NCBI GenBank assembly: GCA_900239685.1
Contig: OENT01000569.1
Location: forward strand, 1-64,000
Origin: Rotaria macrura
Taxonomy: Eukaryota; Rotifera; Eurotatoria; Philodinida; Philodinidae
Direction of reading: 5' to 3'
Length of the DNA stretch: 64,000 nt
Of this stretch, positions 35,561 to 47,734 are shown in pieces. Numbering within the stretch: the first letter of the stretch is position 1; every line of letters begins with the position of its first letter. Under the pieces are notes generated by a model. It worked only from the letters and a program-made list of their open reading frames with translations, was not told the DNA's origin and ran no database searches. The translations under genes and the position numbers were made by a program.

Positions 35561-37510
35561 CGAGAGAATCTCATCAAGCTCCTGTACTGCTGACTCCGAA
35601 TAACAGTGTGTACAATGTAGAACACCAAATACAGATGATGAAAAGTTCACAAATTGTACTTACATTCACCGATACACACAATTAGGATAATAATCAAGTA
35701 ATTAGTTCATTGCAGCGTTCTCTTGTTATGGTTAATAAGATCGCTCTAAAAAACACATCGTACAACCAATTTCACTTTATAGTCAGTATGGGTGAGTTAA
35801 CGAGAAACTTATGCGGTGTGCCATCGACGACTTTAATTCTTGGATGAAAAAATATCTATTAGTTTTTAACTTTTCAATAACGAAAGAAATGTAGGCTATT
35901 GATTATTACGTACTAATTTTTTCTCTTATTTTTCATCAATTTGTGTGAAACGATAGATCGAAAGAATAAAAGAAAAAAATGGAGCAAGTGAAGATTGTTA
36001 ATACAAGATTTGACACTAGATTTTACCCAATTGGGTCCTCTACTCGATATTATTGCACATTCTGTCAACACGTGACCTACAAAACGAGATAAGATAATAT
36101 TTGATGTTGATCTTTTATTTACCAATCCATTGGTTTGTTTACACATTGCTGAGAGGACGTGTGGGTGGTATAAATCAATCGAGAAGCAAACAAACTTATA
36201 TTGAATTGTTCGCGTAACGAGTAACCTCAAAGACCGGAAGTATTTCGAAGTGCATTTGGTAATTAGTAACATAGAGGCCACTAATATATAAAGAAAATTC
36301 CTCAATTTAGACCATTAGTTCACCTAGCTCACATATAGAAACAACTTGATATATGTAAAATTTATTAAGACTAATCAAGGCTAAGGCTACAATTAGTCTT
36401 CTGTTTTATGCGTTTTTAAATTGGGGCTTAAGTCAGCCTATCTCATTATAATGCCATCACGTAACGAAAAATAAGTACTATTTGCTGTTCACTGGTTAAT
36501 CTCAATTTCTTTCCTTTTATAAAAAATAAATAGATAACGCTAGTTTTTTATCGTCTATGTAATGGACGTATTTTTATTCGAAAAAAATTCCATTTTAACA
36601 TGAATTAGCGTAACTTCACGAAAATTTTAAACTCTACTCTTCGTTATTCATGCCTATAAAAGAATAGTTTCAAAGAGTGTTTTATCATGTACAAACCATC
36701 GTAAACCATGAGAGATGATTTTTTTATAGATTATTAACAGATTGCAATTAGAATATAGCCAACTGCTTTAAATTGATGGTATTCAGTTGAAAGTAGATTA
36801 ACTAGAGATACATGATAATGATTGTATTAAATCAAGACATTTTTTGCAAAATATTTTCTTATATCTCATTATCCATTTATCGCATTATGATTGCTCAACT
36901 ATATATTTAAAAAAGTTCTAATGTACGTATTTACACTGCTTCCAACAAGAAATAAGTATTACATCACCATCTGCAATTCAAGAATTTCTAGGTAATGCAA
37001 TCATCTAAAAGCATTCTGATATTATGTGACATGACCTATATGTCACATACGAAGAGAACGTCAACAGCATAATTATATTTCCTTGATAACTAAAGACGAC
37101 CGCTAAATTATCTCACTATCATGACACATGAAACGAAATTAATAGCAATACAATACAATTTAGTAATGTGAAAATCGATGACTTTTTAAAAAACATAACA
37201 AAACGTCTTGCTCGTATAATAAAAACTAATCTATTCCCCCACAAGGTTGCAAAATCTCTCCAAACAACACTCATATAAGGAGAAATGTCTAATGCAAAAA
37301 TATTAGAGTGTGAGTATCACTGTTCTTTAACAGGGTATCCAAAAACCCATTTACACCCCATATCAGTAAATAATATGAAAAGACAAGTGAGTCAAAAACA
37401 AGAATGAGAATGCATTGTGTTGCAGGGATACAAATGAATACATGTTTTTGACTTTCTATGAAATTTTATTTATTTTTAGTTCCAACAAACAGAAAATTAA
37501 TCGGATATTA
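35561..37510. other. No gene seen
   Basis: About 1.9 kb of AT-rich DNA with no recognised coding or repeat structure; the open frame 35913-36305 (-) has no features. Confidence 0.5.
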
Positions 37511-38151
37511 TTATGTCATAGCAGTGGGTTGTGTTCGTATACGAAACAAACACCGCGGCCGTAATATTGAAATCAATCGGAGACATTCAATGAGAAGAGT
37601 AATGAGTATGAGGATCAATCCCAATGTAAACACTAAGATGATCATTGACATATACCAGAAAAAATTCATGCTAGTGGTACTATTATCTGGCTTGTATTTA
37701 AGTGCTCTTTGTCGAGTATTGGTCGGATCAATAAAACACAAATATGTGCTGTTTATCTAAAACGATAGAAAAAACCTAGATTGAAATGAAGTACTATTTA
37801 TACGCCTATACTTACCATGTCCAGTTTACGTGGTACAGGTACTGACCATTCTTCAAATTGCTGTTTTGTACTTACCCCATTTAAGTTGACTTCGTAAGAA
37901 ACGAGAAATGTACTATTCATAATGGTGAACACGGAATTTTTATCTTCTTGAGGACGGGATATAATTTGGTCGATACGACAGATTGTTTTCAATGAGAACA
38001 TTTTCATATCGGCTAAAGACTCCTGATAGGTTAAGTAGTGCTCCTTTGTTTTGTCAGCAGCCAAGATCGAGAATAAGAAGATAAGTCCAACGCACATGGT
38101 CAGTATAACCAGTTGATCTAGTTCTTTTGATTGTGGATGGGACGATGGCAT
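37511..38151 (-). CDS. Two-pass membrane protein (193 aa), BK-channel beta-like topology
   Basis: There are two exons, 38151-37816 and 37756-37511, joined across a 59-bp GT..AG intron (donor GTAAG, acceptor TTTTAG) in phase 0, giving 193 residues. Topology: a short polar N-terminus, TM1 (about residues 15-31, LVILTMCVGLIFLFSIL), an extracellular loop of about 100 residues with cysteines and N-x-S/T sites (NST, NSTY), TM2 (about residues 148-172, MSMIILVFTLGLILILITLL) and a basic tail. The size, 2-TM layout, loop cysteines and the stretch CFIDPTN...FFW before TM2 recall KCNMB auxiliary subunits of calcium-activated potassium channels. This is a resemblance only, not an identification. The ATG at 38149-38151 is the first in frame. 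Intact; isolated from its neighbours. Confidence 0.65.
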
Positions 38152-39518
38152 TCCTATGAAATTTTATGTATAGCTTGACTACGTGTGATAAAGTAGTTTC
38201 TTTTTAAGTGAAGGTTAAAGATGAAACAAAAGGATAAAAATCAAGCTAGAGATTCAATAGATTCGTGTCTTACATACACACATCGGTCGTTCTTTTTATT
38301 ACAAACAGCGATAGCATGAAAAGCTGCGTGCTTATTAACCTCAGGTCACACAAAGCATGTTTCATGTTGTAGGGGTCATCGTATAGAACGAGGCCATTGT
38401 TGAAACAATATGTCAACCTGATTTTCCCATTGGCTACTTTGACATTGGTCAAAGAGGTCAACATTTATATCTGTAAGCAATATGGAAAAGTAATCACGGC
38501 TCATTCTTTTATATGGTAGAGTATAAAATCAGTCACCGCTAATTCAAAGGTTTTTGTTCCTGTTGTCTATGTCAAAATTTAACGTTACTTTTATCATTTG
38601 CTGATAGACTTTCATGCCATAATAATTTTCCATTTCGCGAATTTCATTCAATTATTTTTTTCAGAAATATCCGATCATGATATGCACTTCGGTTTCGTAT
38701 TAATTTTTTACTTTTCGGACTCATATCTAATTCATCATCTTTTGCTGAAATAATCATAGTAAATTGAGAATAAACAAATTGAATACTCGCTCTCCCTTGT
38801 TAGTTTACTGAATATGAAATACTATTGATGCATGAAAAATGAGAAATGTTTTATAATGAGTGAATTATATCTTCGGTTTTATCAAAAAAGTATTGTGTAC
38901 TTGTGTCATCACTATATTTGACTTGGAAGATCTCTCATTTGCGAAAAATCAGGTTCTACTTGATAAGAATTCGAATGTACTCCAAAAGTTCACAACTGCC
39001 ATTGATGATAGTTTCAAAAGCGAAATACAATTAATGAAATGGCTGATCTATCTAACAAAAAATTCCTTTTTCGTCATTCTACGAATATGTAACCGTTACA
39101 AAGAGTATTTATGAATTCACATTTTCATGTTTCTTCTGAGGGTGTGACTCTCATAGTGTTGACGGCACCCACATCCTTTGAAGAATAGTTCTAAATACCT
39201 CTGCGAAAAATTTCGATCTGATCGTACAAAATTAGAGAAGAATCAGGATGTGTTTATATGTGACCCTATGAAAAACCATCTTTAATATTTTTTTCTCTCC
39301 ATGTTCACGATTCTTTGTATCTCTGTATTCATTATTACAGTAAATTTCAGCTTTTATGGATTTATAAATTTGTAGGTTTCGATGGAAAAGATTTCGAATC
39401 ATAGTTAATGTATAATGTGAGTTAATAGAACAAAATCTTTCCTATTGTAATATTTCTTTTTATTTGTATTTGATCAATCAAGATAAAGACAGAATAATAT
39501 TTCTTGACTATTCTAATA
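38152..39518. other. No confident gene
   Basis: A minus-strand stretch 38376-38470 begins after a good acceptor (CTTACAG) and reads QSSQWENQVDILFQQWPRS before TGA; it might be a stray terminal exon. A second frame over the same bases is equally open, so no call is made. The small foldback element at 39139 lies here. Confidence 0.35.
39139..39177. repeat. Minimal G-rich foldback element (39 bp)
   Basis: AGGGTGTGACTCTCATAG followed by GGCACCCACATCCT: the outer 8-10 bases pair as in the longer members of this family. Confidence 0.45.
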
Positions 39519-40190
39519 TCAAGCTGCAAAATGCGCCATATAACGTCGTAGAAGATTATCAAGTCTAGCTGTGTAACGATAATAAACAAGACAAGTCTAT
39601 TTATAAAACACATAGTTATATAATTATAAACTATTAAAATATGTAATTCTTACAGATATGTTTTCTATACTGGTATTAAATTGATTAGCTAGAAGAGTCT
39701 TAATTTGCTTATCAGGAAATGCATTGTTTTGTAAAACTGAAAGAAGAAATTTTAAACATTATCTATTGAGATATCTTACCTTTCTTAATTGTATCTAATT
39801 GTTCATTTGTGAACTCTTCAACAACGATTGCAGCTTTGCAAGCCTCTAAAACAATACGACTGAAACATTTGTTTGTAGAAAAAATATCCGTATCCCTTAC
39901 ACTGGTAAGGGCCATAAGCCATGACGATCCATTAAAAATAATTCATTGGGATAACGAGAAACCATAATATTGCTTGTGTTGCTCAATTTATGAATGTGCG
40001 AATAGAATTCGAACTTTATATACTATAGATAAAGTACGAAATCACCATAGAAACGGGCAAAGAGAACAACATAGGCAGACAGATGATCTCTTGACCCGTG
40101 GTAATAAAGCGCTTGGTAAGGGAGAAACATTCTATAGTTTGTTGGAAAATATTCATATTCTTTGAAATCACTTTTCTTAAACGTAATATT
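39519..40190 (-). pseudogene. Four-exon gene with one in-frame TAG, unidentified
   Basis: Minus strand. The first recognisable exon, about 40190 to 39901, encodes NYRMFLPYQALYYHGS, HLSAYVVLFARFYGDF, then TAG at 40023-40025, then IKFEFYSHIHKLSNTSN and NELFLMDRHGLWPLP. Exon 39859-39780 encodes RIVLEACKAAIVVEEFTNEQ. Exon 39736-39654 encodes LQNNAFPDKQIKTLLANQF and a few more residues. Exon 39596-39519 encodes YYRYTARLDNLLRRYMAHF and ends TGA. All three introns are GT..AG with agreeing phases, which strongly supports a real gene. The spacing of the first exon (YRM...LSAYVV...GDF..L) faintly recalls a MATH domain, in which case the TAG could replace the Trp of 'WPF'; this is speculative. The start exon was not found. 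One stop in an otherwise clean model may be a recent nonsense mutation or a sequence error. Confidence 0.6.
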
Positions 40191-40707
40191 GTATCAATTG
40201 TTGACTGCATTTAATGAGCCATGAAGTATTGCTTACTATTCTCTAAGAGGATTTCGCGTGTGATAGATTTCAACTTACGAAAGTAAATAGAAACTAATAC
40301 TTTCACAATAGTTAGTATACTATGCGGATTTCGATTCTTTTAATGGGCATGACAGGAATAAATGAAAGTATGTCTGTATAAATTTTCTTATTCAGTCGAA
40401 AAAAAAGGAGAAAACAAAATATTATTTTAAACAATTTATTGTTTGTTGATATTTCAAGTTGCAATACATGCTAAATAACAACGTTGAGCATTATGAAGGT
40501 GACCTTTGAAAATATAATGACAAAAAACACGCATCGGTATGTTAGCATAATGAAAGATCATAGGTATAAAAATATAAATGAGCAAGAAATGAGAATCTTG
40601 TACATCAATATGAAATGAATCAGTATTGAGTTATTTGACGAGACGATCCTTTACATGACTGTCAGCTAATAGATTAACTAAATAATAAACGTTATTACTT
40701 TATTAGT

Positions 40708-40775
40708 CTAATCTTGTTGAAGTATATCCAGTTGTTCATTTGTGAACTTCTTAAGAAAATAAATAGTTGCTTGCA
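40708..40775 (-). pseudogene. Partial copy of an exon of the 39.5-kb gene
   Basis: Minus-strand TTCACAAATGAACAA...GAT encodes KKFTNEQLDILQQD and then TAG, matching EEFTNEQLDTIKK of the exon 39859-39780. Upstream there is again an acceptor (AATTCAG near 40788), but the preceding residues no longer match in frame. It is a local duplication in decay. Confidence 0.55.
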
Positions 40776-41089
40776 TTACTGAATTAATTCCAACGTAATT
40801 GTTTTTTATTCCTACTTTCTTCAAGCTGTGAAATATATTCATTCATTATGGATAATGGGAGATACTCAAAGAATAGAAATTGATATTAATATATTGTAAA
40901 TGAAGAAGAAAATCAATATAGAAATCAACAAAGGGAAATATTTTACATGTAGACGAACATTTGATTAATCGGTGGTAAGACCGCATAGTAAGACGAAAAG
41001 TCAAGACTAGTTCCATATTCACATCAATTAACCGTCATGAGATATACTATGAAATGAACTGGTTAAATAGTGCTCACCGAGATATTTCA

Positions 41090-41235
41090 TTTGAATTCGA
41101 TTCATATAAAAACAAAGACATCGTAAATTACATTAGGGTATGGAGTGAAATTCACAGAGGATCCGTGTGTACGTTTGGCTTCGCATCCCAACAACTGCCA
41201 ATATTCATACTCATGCCCTAACATGCTTGACGATT
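41090..41235 (-). other. Possible exon fragment, unidentified
   Basis: The minus strand reads MLGHEYEYWQLLGCEAKRTH, then SSVNFTPYPNVIYDVFVF and a TGA. The composition (W, C, Y, conserved-looking) suggests coding origin, but there is no family match and no partner exon. Confidence 0.3.
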
Positions 41236-41317
41236 GGAACATGAAATTGTGTGAGATGTACAACAGACATATTATTTTGACTTATTTATCAGGCGATGAA
41301 TTCTGGTAAATTGTAGA

Positions 41318-42345
41318 TTGCACATATACGATTGTTCTTCGTTTTCTCATCCAAGTTATCATATACTCAACTTCATTGACACTGACCCGGGTTCCATTGA
41401 TCAATTGTTAATAAGATCATATAACTCAGCAAATCGGATGGAAAATCTTGGTCATTTGCTCGCCCATCAGGAACGAATCCTTCGTCTTCAAGATAAAAGT
41501 CCGGAAATTTCTACTTTCATTGTCAACAACTTTAAAATTTGTTCTGTGCATCTTCTATTGCTGCTTTTATTCATAATCATTTCATCAACAGATTCGACCT
41601 GAGCTTCTCTTGCCGTCAATGCAACATCAATTTATATGTCTCCTACGTTTTCTAATCGAACGAAAGTCTCAGCAAATGTTCACAATAGGCTTTATTTCTA
41701 CAGAGGAAAGGGTGAATCAGTAGTTCGTCAATGGATTTCGATCTATACATATACTCATTATTTGACGTGATCATGATCTCCTAAACAAGACCAATGTTCG
41801 AACGATTATTGAATCATTAATTCGATATTGTACACTTGTCACAACGTGCATCGTTGATCTTGGAAAATCAAGTTTCATGTGTCAGACAATTCGATTGTTA
41901 AAACCGGAGCTACATGAAATTTCCTATATGCGATTATGGCGATTTTGAGTTGCTAGTTGAATGGCTTCGTTCAAATTTTTATCTTGATATTAATAGAGTC
42001 GACAATATTGAACAATTCAATGAAATTCTTTCCTCTTTACTACTTTTTCAAAATTTCCAATTTAGATAAGCAAGCGTTTCACTTCCCATCGAGACTCCTG
42101 TTTATACTGAACTTGAATCACAAGCGCAGTTTACTCTGAGTGAGCTTACCTTTTTTCAACATATACGTTGATCGAAACATGTCATTTAACTTGACTGGAC
42201 GAATCTCGATATGGCGAGTACCAAAACTCAGGTGGTAGCGTATTTAGAAGCAATCGGTAACCACAACATTGCGAAGCACAATATCAATTGGTCGGCATTT
42301 AAAAACTTGAATGTGAAAACATGTTCGTGTCTTTTCAAAAGAGAA
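41318..42345 (+). pseudogene. Decayed coding sequence, unidentified
   Basis: Plus-strand pieces in changing frames look protein-derived: DPGSIDQLLIRSYNSANRME and LAHQERILRLQDKSPEISTF (41390-41530), RTIIESLIRYCTLVTTCIVD with FMCQTIRLLKPELHEISYMR (41800-41940), and EWLRSNFYLDINRVDNIEQF (41960-42020). Stops and frame changes lie between them. I could not name the family; the order and strand are consistent, suggesting one dead gene. Confidence 0.4.
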
Positions 42346-42412
42346 GTCCAATGTTTATTAGTTGGGCTCAATTAACTATACTCATCACGATCTTCTATCA
42401 TATATTCACCAT

Positions 42413-42520
42413 GGTGTGGGTGTGGATGTGCGTAGTGTGCAGGAGAAGACGAGTACAATATATACACACACACACACACTAACATCCAGTCACATCCTCG
42501 CCCCTACTCATACCCTTCAC
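42413..42520. repeat. G-rich foldback element with a CA run
   Basis: GGTGTGGGTGTGGATGTGCG at the left; (CA)n, CACATCC, CCCCTACTCATACCC at the right. It is the same type as the other GGGTGTGGG elements, with a microsatellite-like ACACAC stretch at 42465-42478. Confidence 0.55.
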
Positions 42521-43442
42521 ATAATAAGATTTCGATTCATTAGAAATACTTTGATTTTTATCTCAATAAGTTTCATAAGAAAATTTTATCTCTGATTGAA
42601 TATTGATAGAGAAAAACTATCGATAATTTAATGAAGATACTCAAACGTCTCTATTCTTGATAATATATCAGATGCATCTGTAGGCTATACAGATGTACTT
42701 GGACTATTTGAAGGAAAAAAAAATTTAATTTCAGCTTCAACTTCATATACAACTTCACTAGAATCAACTAAAACTGCACCAGGATTAGAGCTAGACGTCG
42801 ATTATTCGCAATCATCATATTGTATGTTGACTTATTGTTTGATTGAATGTTGATGATACAGTGATTGTTGTAGTAGTCACTTGTAATGTAATTACCTTGC
42901 GTATCCACATGGAAATCATTTTCATTCATCATAATTATTTTCTTTTACGAAACACTACTTCAATTTTCATCTAAATCTTTTGTAGGCATAATCTATCTGG
43001 AGATTCATCAAAGCAAAATTACATCACACTTGAATGACATAATCTATTATATTATATTTAAGATATTTCATAAATCTATGTATTACTCTAATCGAATTAA
43101 AATCTGAAGCATGATAGAATTAACTTCTGTTTACAGATGATACAGTTCTCCACGTTTCTCATTGTTCATAAAAGGATTTGATGGATGGTTACTGTCCATA
43201 TGAGATAATTTTATTATAAAATATGTTAACATCCTATTTCAAGATGATTTTCATCAGATTTTAATCATACTGCCAGTGAGATCGTTTTCTGAATAAACGT
43301 ATTGTCACATTTGAGGAGTTTTTGAAATGACAGGCTCACAGTAACTTCATGAGCGTAAACAAGGAAATGATAAAAGTAAAAAGATGATTGTTAATCAAAG
43401 ACTATTTGAGAATACACACAGATAAATATATGTGCATGTTTT

Positions 43443-43501
43443 AGGGTGTGATGTGGACTAAAAATAGCAGGCTAACAGCCTCATGCACACCCACATCTCC
43501 T
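43443..43501. repeat. G-rich foldback element (59 bp)
   Basis: AGGGTGTGATGTGG at the left pairs with CACACCCACATCTCCT at the right, imperfectly; a short inner palindrome GGCTAACAGCC sits between. Confidence 0.6.
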
Positions 43502-46500
43502 AGTGAAAATTCACGATTTTATAAAGATAAATTGACTTCATATTGTTCAGTGTAAACCAATAAATCGCAAACGATAATGACTTCGGGCATATTATTACGA
43601 TCAGCATCGTTCTCCAGATGTTTTTGATCGGTCATATTTGAATTTTATTTCAGGGTCTTAGTTAAGATCGATGAGATGATTCAGAAATATTTTTGTTGAA
43701 ATTAAATTGGTATATGCTCGACTTGTCATGCAAAACTAACTTAACTACGCACAAAAGAATTGAAATGAACTAATAATTTAGACTTTTAGGGTATTTTTAT
43801 ATCCTCACGTACACACGAAATCAAATATATAGTTTAAAGAATTGTCCAGCTCGATGTTCGAATGAATTCTCTGATAATTTAATTATCTGTTTCTCTTCAT
43901 TCTACCTTGCTATCATCTATATTTCTCATATTTTCTCTTCCTGCTTTTTTTTCCCATAAATTCTTGTCGATTCACACTTGCTCTCTCTATAGCATCTGTT
44001 CTCTATCTGTATTACAACGAACTTCTCGCATGAAATCAATCAAATACATCATTCATTTTGTCCTCATCCATTTTGTTTAGCTTTTATCACCTTCTTTGTT
44101 CCTCCTATTGACCTTTCACTTTATACTCATTCCGCTCATCACTCCTATAGCGGTAGTGTTCATTTTCGACTTCTTCCTTTTACCTTATCCCTTGCTCAGC
44201 GGTCCTTGGCGTTCTATCCTACAATTTATCTTTATTTCCATTTCACTTCTGTTAAAAGATGTTTTCTATCCTTTGTTTAGTTCATCTAACTCCACCACAG
44301 ATACTTGAAAGAAGGTCTAACCTTCATCTAGAAACTTATGTTTCTGGTTGAGTTCTTACTATACGATTAGATTAATGTTCTCACGTTTGTCGTTGCTCTA
44401 GTGAGTTGTTCATTTTATTCTTTTCTTATATTCTTTACGCGAGTAGATAGCGATCATCTTTGTTTGAAAAAATTTGAACTCGATAATTTATTCAACTAAT
44501 ATTGATAGTGCTTGCTGATAAAATCAAACTATTTGAAAAAAGTTATTTGATCTTTAACGATGAGTTATCAATTAAACACCATTTAAAAGGTGCATTCGTT
44601 TTGTGAATTGGATAGTGATGAACAGATAACAGTTCAGTGTTTTTGAACTTTGCTCATGGATATAGTATTCGAATGGTTATATTTTGAGAAAGTCAAGTAG
44701 ATATGATTAAGCGAAGAGTTTCATTTTAAAGCAAAATGTTATACTTGTATGCTAACGATATTAATAAGTTAAGTTATGAATGCATGGCCATCCGAAATAT
44801 AGACTAAGTCAAGCGTTATACATTTTCGTTTTGTTCCTACGATGTCAACTGGAATCGATAAAGAACAACCACTATGAGAAAAGATTCGTAATGATCTATC
44901 AATTGATGCACATGATCGAAGATTAGTCTCACATATGGTTTTTGAATCGTTTTTGTATATACTGTCTAACAAAATATTTCAATAGATATTTTGAGGTAAA
45001 ATAAGAAAAGCATTGTCAGAGAGCTATATATGCCATAATACACTTTGATCTCAGTCACTTCAGTTTTCGTATCGATCTTTGAATATTTTCACGGGTTATT
45101 TCCATTGTTAGTTTTGAAAGTTAGTCTGTTCGTTCACGTACACTTTAGGTATTGAGATTTATTCAGTATTACGTTTACTATTGATCTTTTTGTTGTGTAT
45201 GAGATAGTTGTATTAGATTTTTCGAAATATTTATCGATTGTTTCTCACTTTATTGACTACGTATAGCAATTTCTCTTTCTTTTAACTACTTTGTAGTCAT
45301 CTTCAGTAAATTGAATACTAGACTTGCTTCTTCAAGTTTACGCAGAGGCGTGATATATCAGACACGATTATAGACCTTTCGATATTCGACATATATTGAC
45401 AGTCATATTATTTTTAACTTAACCTGATCAATTGAGAGTACTAGAGTGGGAAACAAATATTATGAACGAACATCTAATTGTTTCCAGTTACTGATCATTA
45501 TCTAACTCAATTTAGAAGCACTTTTTCAAAAAAAACTTCAAATGTATAGCCGATAGAGAAATTGAACGAGTTTGCTTACAATTAAGGATATCTGATTTCA
45601 ACATCTTAATTATTCCAATAATTTTAACACTGTTGTTTTTTCTTTCTGCTTTGTATTCTGATCTTGTTAATTTGCTTAATAGCTCTTTATAAACATAATC
45701 TATCTTAACATCATATTCGTTAGAGAGACTGTTTGCTGTATTAGTGAATTAATTCGTTTGTGATTTCCTGTTTTTGTGAAAGTATTTTATTGTTGATGAA
45801 TAATTTGTAAATACGAGACAGGTAGATTGAGAACACTTCGTCCGACTAATCATATGTCGTTTGTATGTGGGATAAAAATTTATACCATTGATCAGTTTTG
45901 TATTTAACAGTAGCAACTTTTGACTCTTTTGTCAGCGATATTAGTTTCCTCATTAACGAATCCTCTTCGTCTTATATGGAAGTATTTATTTCTCATTTTC
46001 TTTTAACTTTTCGATGATATCAGATACTAAGAATGGTCTGTTTTATCTCTCTTTCCAATGAGTGCCTCTATTTTTTGACGACTGGATGAAAACGAATCTA
46101 TTGCTTGTATCGTTTTTTCACACTAATTTCTTTTTCTTTTCTTCTTCAATCAAACAAATATGTGAAATAATGCCTGTCAATTCGTGTGAGATAAAAAACT
46201 GTTTATGTTATAAGATAAATTCTCACATGACAGTACAATAGGTCTATGATGACTAATATTCAAAGATAATGTTTCTCTTGTAATAGTAATCATTTTGTTA
46301 ATGATAAATCTATCAACGCTTAGAAAATTTTTGATCGCTGCAAGATTGTTCTTTTCAATCCATTTCGTTTTTGTTGCGTTGAAATCATCTGATTGAATGG
46401 TACTTTCTCTTACACGAAAAAGAATGTTACCAAGATTACATAGATGACTCGTCGATTAGTAAATATCAATTATACGTACTTGTTCCAAGAGGCTTAGTAT

Positions 46501-47157
46501 ATCTACAACGATGATGTTAAATATTTTAACTTCAATGCGCATCATTTTGAAATGCTTTCCTTCTGTGACGCACGCTTTCTTCATTTTTTTTCGTATCTTT
46601 TTGATAGAAAATGTTAATATATGGTGTTCGACATGTGTCCCATAAGTTTTCAACTTCTGTAAATATACAAATAGAGCCTTGCGTTTTATACCCGAATTGG
46701 GTAAATTCAAACGCTTTTGCAGCTAATGGTTCATAGACTTATTTTGCTCGGTATGGTGGAAAAAGGCAGAGAAGAAAAACATAGAACGAAGAAATATCGA
46801 AGGAAAATTGTAGAAAGGAAAGAGAAAGAAAAGAAAATTATAGAAAGGAAATAGAACAAAAAAGTTGATCAAGTAAGAAGTCACATATTACAATTTATCG
46901 AGTGATACTAAACAATGTCTTATCTTGAACTCGAAAAAATTTGCAATAAATAGACAATATTCTTTTTCGTGATGATCATTATAAAGAGCTTCCACCTATA
47001 TTCAGCCTTGTACCATCTGTACGATATTGACTGATATTGTTTTAACTTTTACTTAAAAAATCCATAACAATTCTAAGTAACCTTAGAATACTCATTCAAT
47101 TGCTTATAAAACATAAGACATCGCTAATATTATTATTTGAAAAGTAACTAAAAGACA
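43502..47157. other. Long AT-rich stretch, no gene seen
   Basis: About 3.6 kb without recognised genes. Pyrimidine-rich tracts lie at 43880-44000 and 46020-46150; a purine-rich tract with the near-repeated word AATTGTAGAAAGGAAA / AATTATAGAAAGGAAA lies at 46743-46865. Confidence 0.5.
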
Positions 47158-47520
47158 ATGCTTGTATCGAAGAGTTTGATTATTTATGTTAATATAGAAG
47201 ACGTTCAACATCAGAAAGGAATTTTCGAACTAGAAATAAACTCATATTTTTTTGCTACAATTCTATCAGATAAACTGAAAAATTTTGAAATTCATAAAAA
47301 TGATAACTATTTATATCATAAATTGTCGCTATATCGAAGCCTCTCGTCTCTTTTTAAATTTCTCTTACTGTTTTCTATTGTCTTCTTCATTTATTCAAGC
47401 TTATGCATATCTATGCCAACTTTTTATTCGAATATGAATGTGTATCGATGTCATAGAAAAAATGTTTGTCTAATTTTTCCGGAATCGTTAGCGACCGTTT
47501 TCAATGAAAATGATGCATAA
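47158..47520 (+). CDS. Hypothetical small protein (120 aa), doubtful
   Basis: A 120-codon open frame 215 bp before the S9 peptidase start. It has one hydrophobic segment (about residues 64-85, KFLLLFSIVFFIYSSLCI). There is no family match, and codon use is close to background AT-rich sequence. It could equally be chance. Confidence 0.2.
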   Translation: MLVSKSLIIYVNIEDVQHQKGIFELEINSYFFATILSDKLKNFEIHKNDNYLYHKLSLYRSLSSLFKFLLLFSIVFFIYSSLCISMPTFYSNMNVYRCHRKNVCLIFPESLATVFNENDA

Positions 47521-47734
47521 AAGAACATCATAATATCATTTGAATTTTTTCTTAGATAAAAAAATCATTCATCCAACTCGTAAAAGTCTTGATAACACAA
47601 AATAATTCGATTATATTTGATTGCTTTTTAATATCAATAACAAATTCTTATTATTTAAGCAAATTCAATCGATAACTAGCGTATTTCAATACGAAGTAAC
47701 TGTGCTCGTTATTTTACTGATCAAAAACATTCTT

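Noticed and set aside
38270..38470. Candidate exon of a minus-strand gene
   Set aside because: Two different frames over the same bases look equally plausible and neither links to the 37.5-38.2 kb gene or to another exon.
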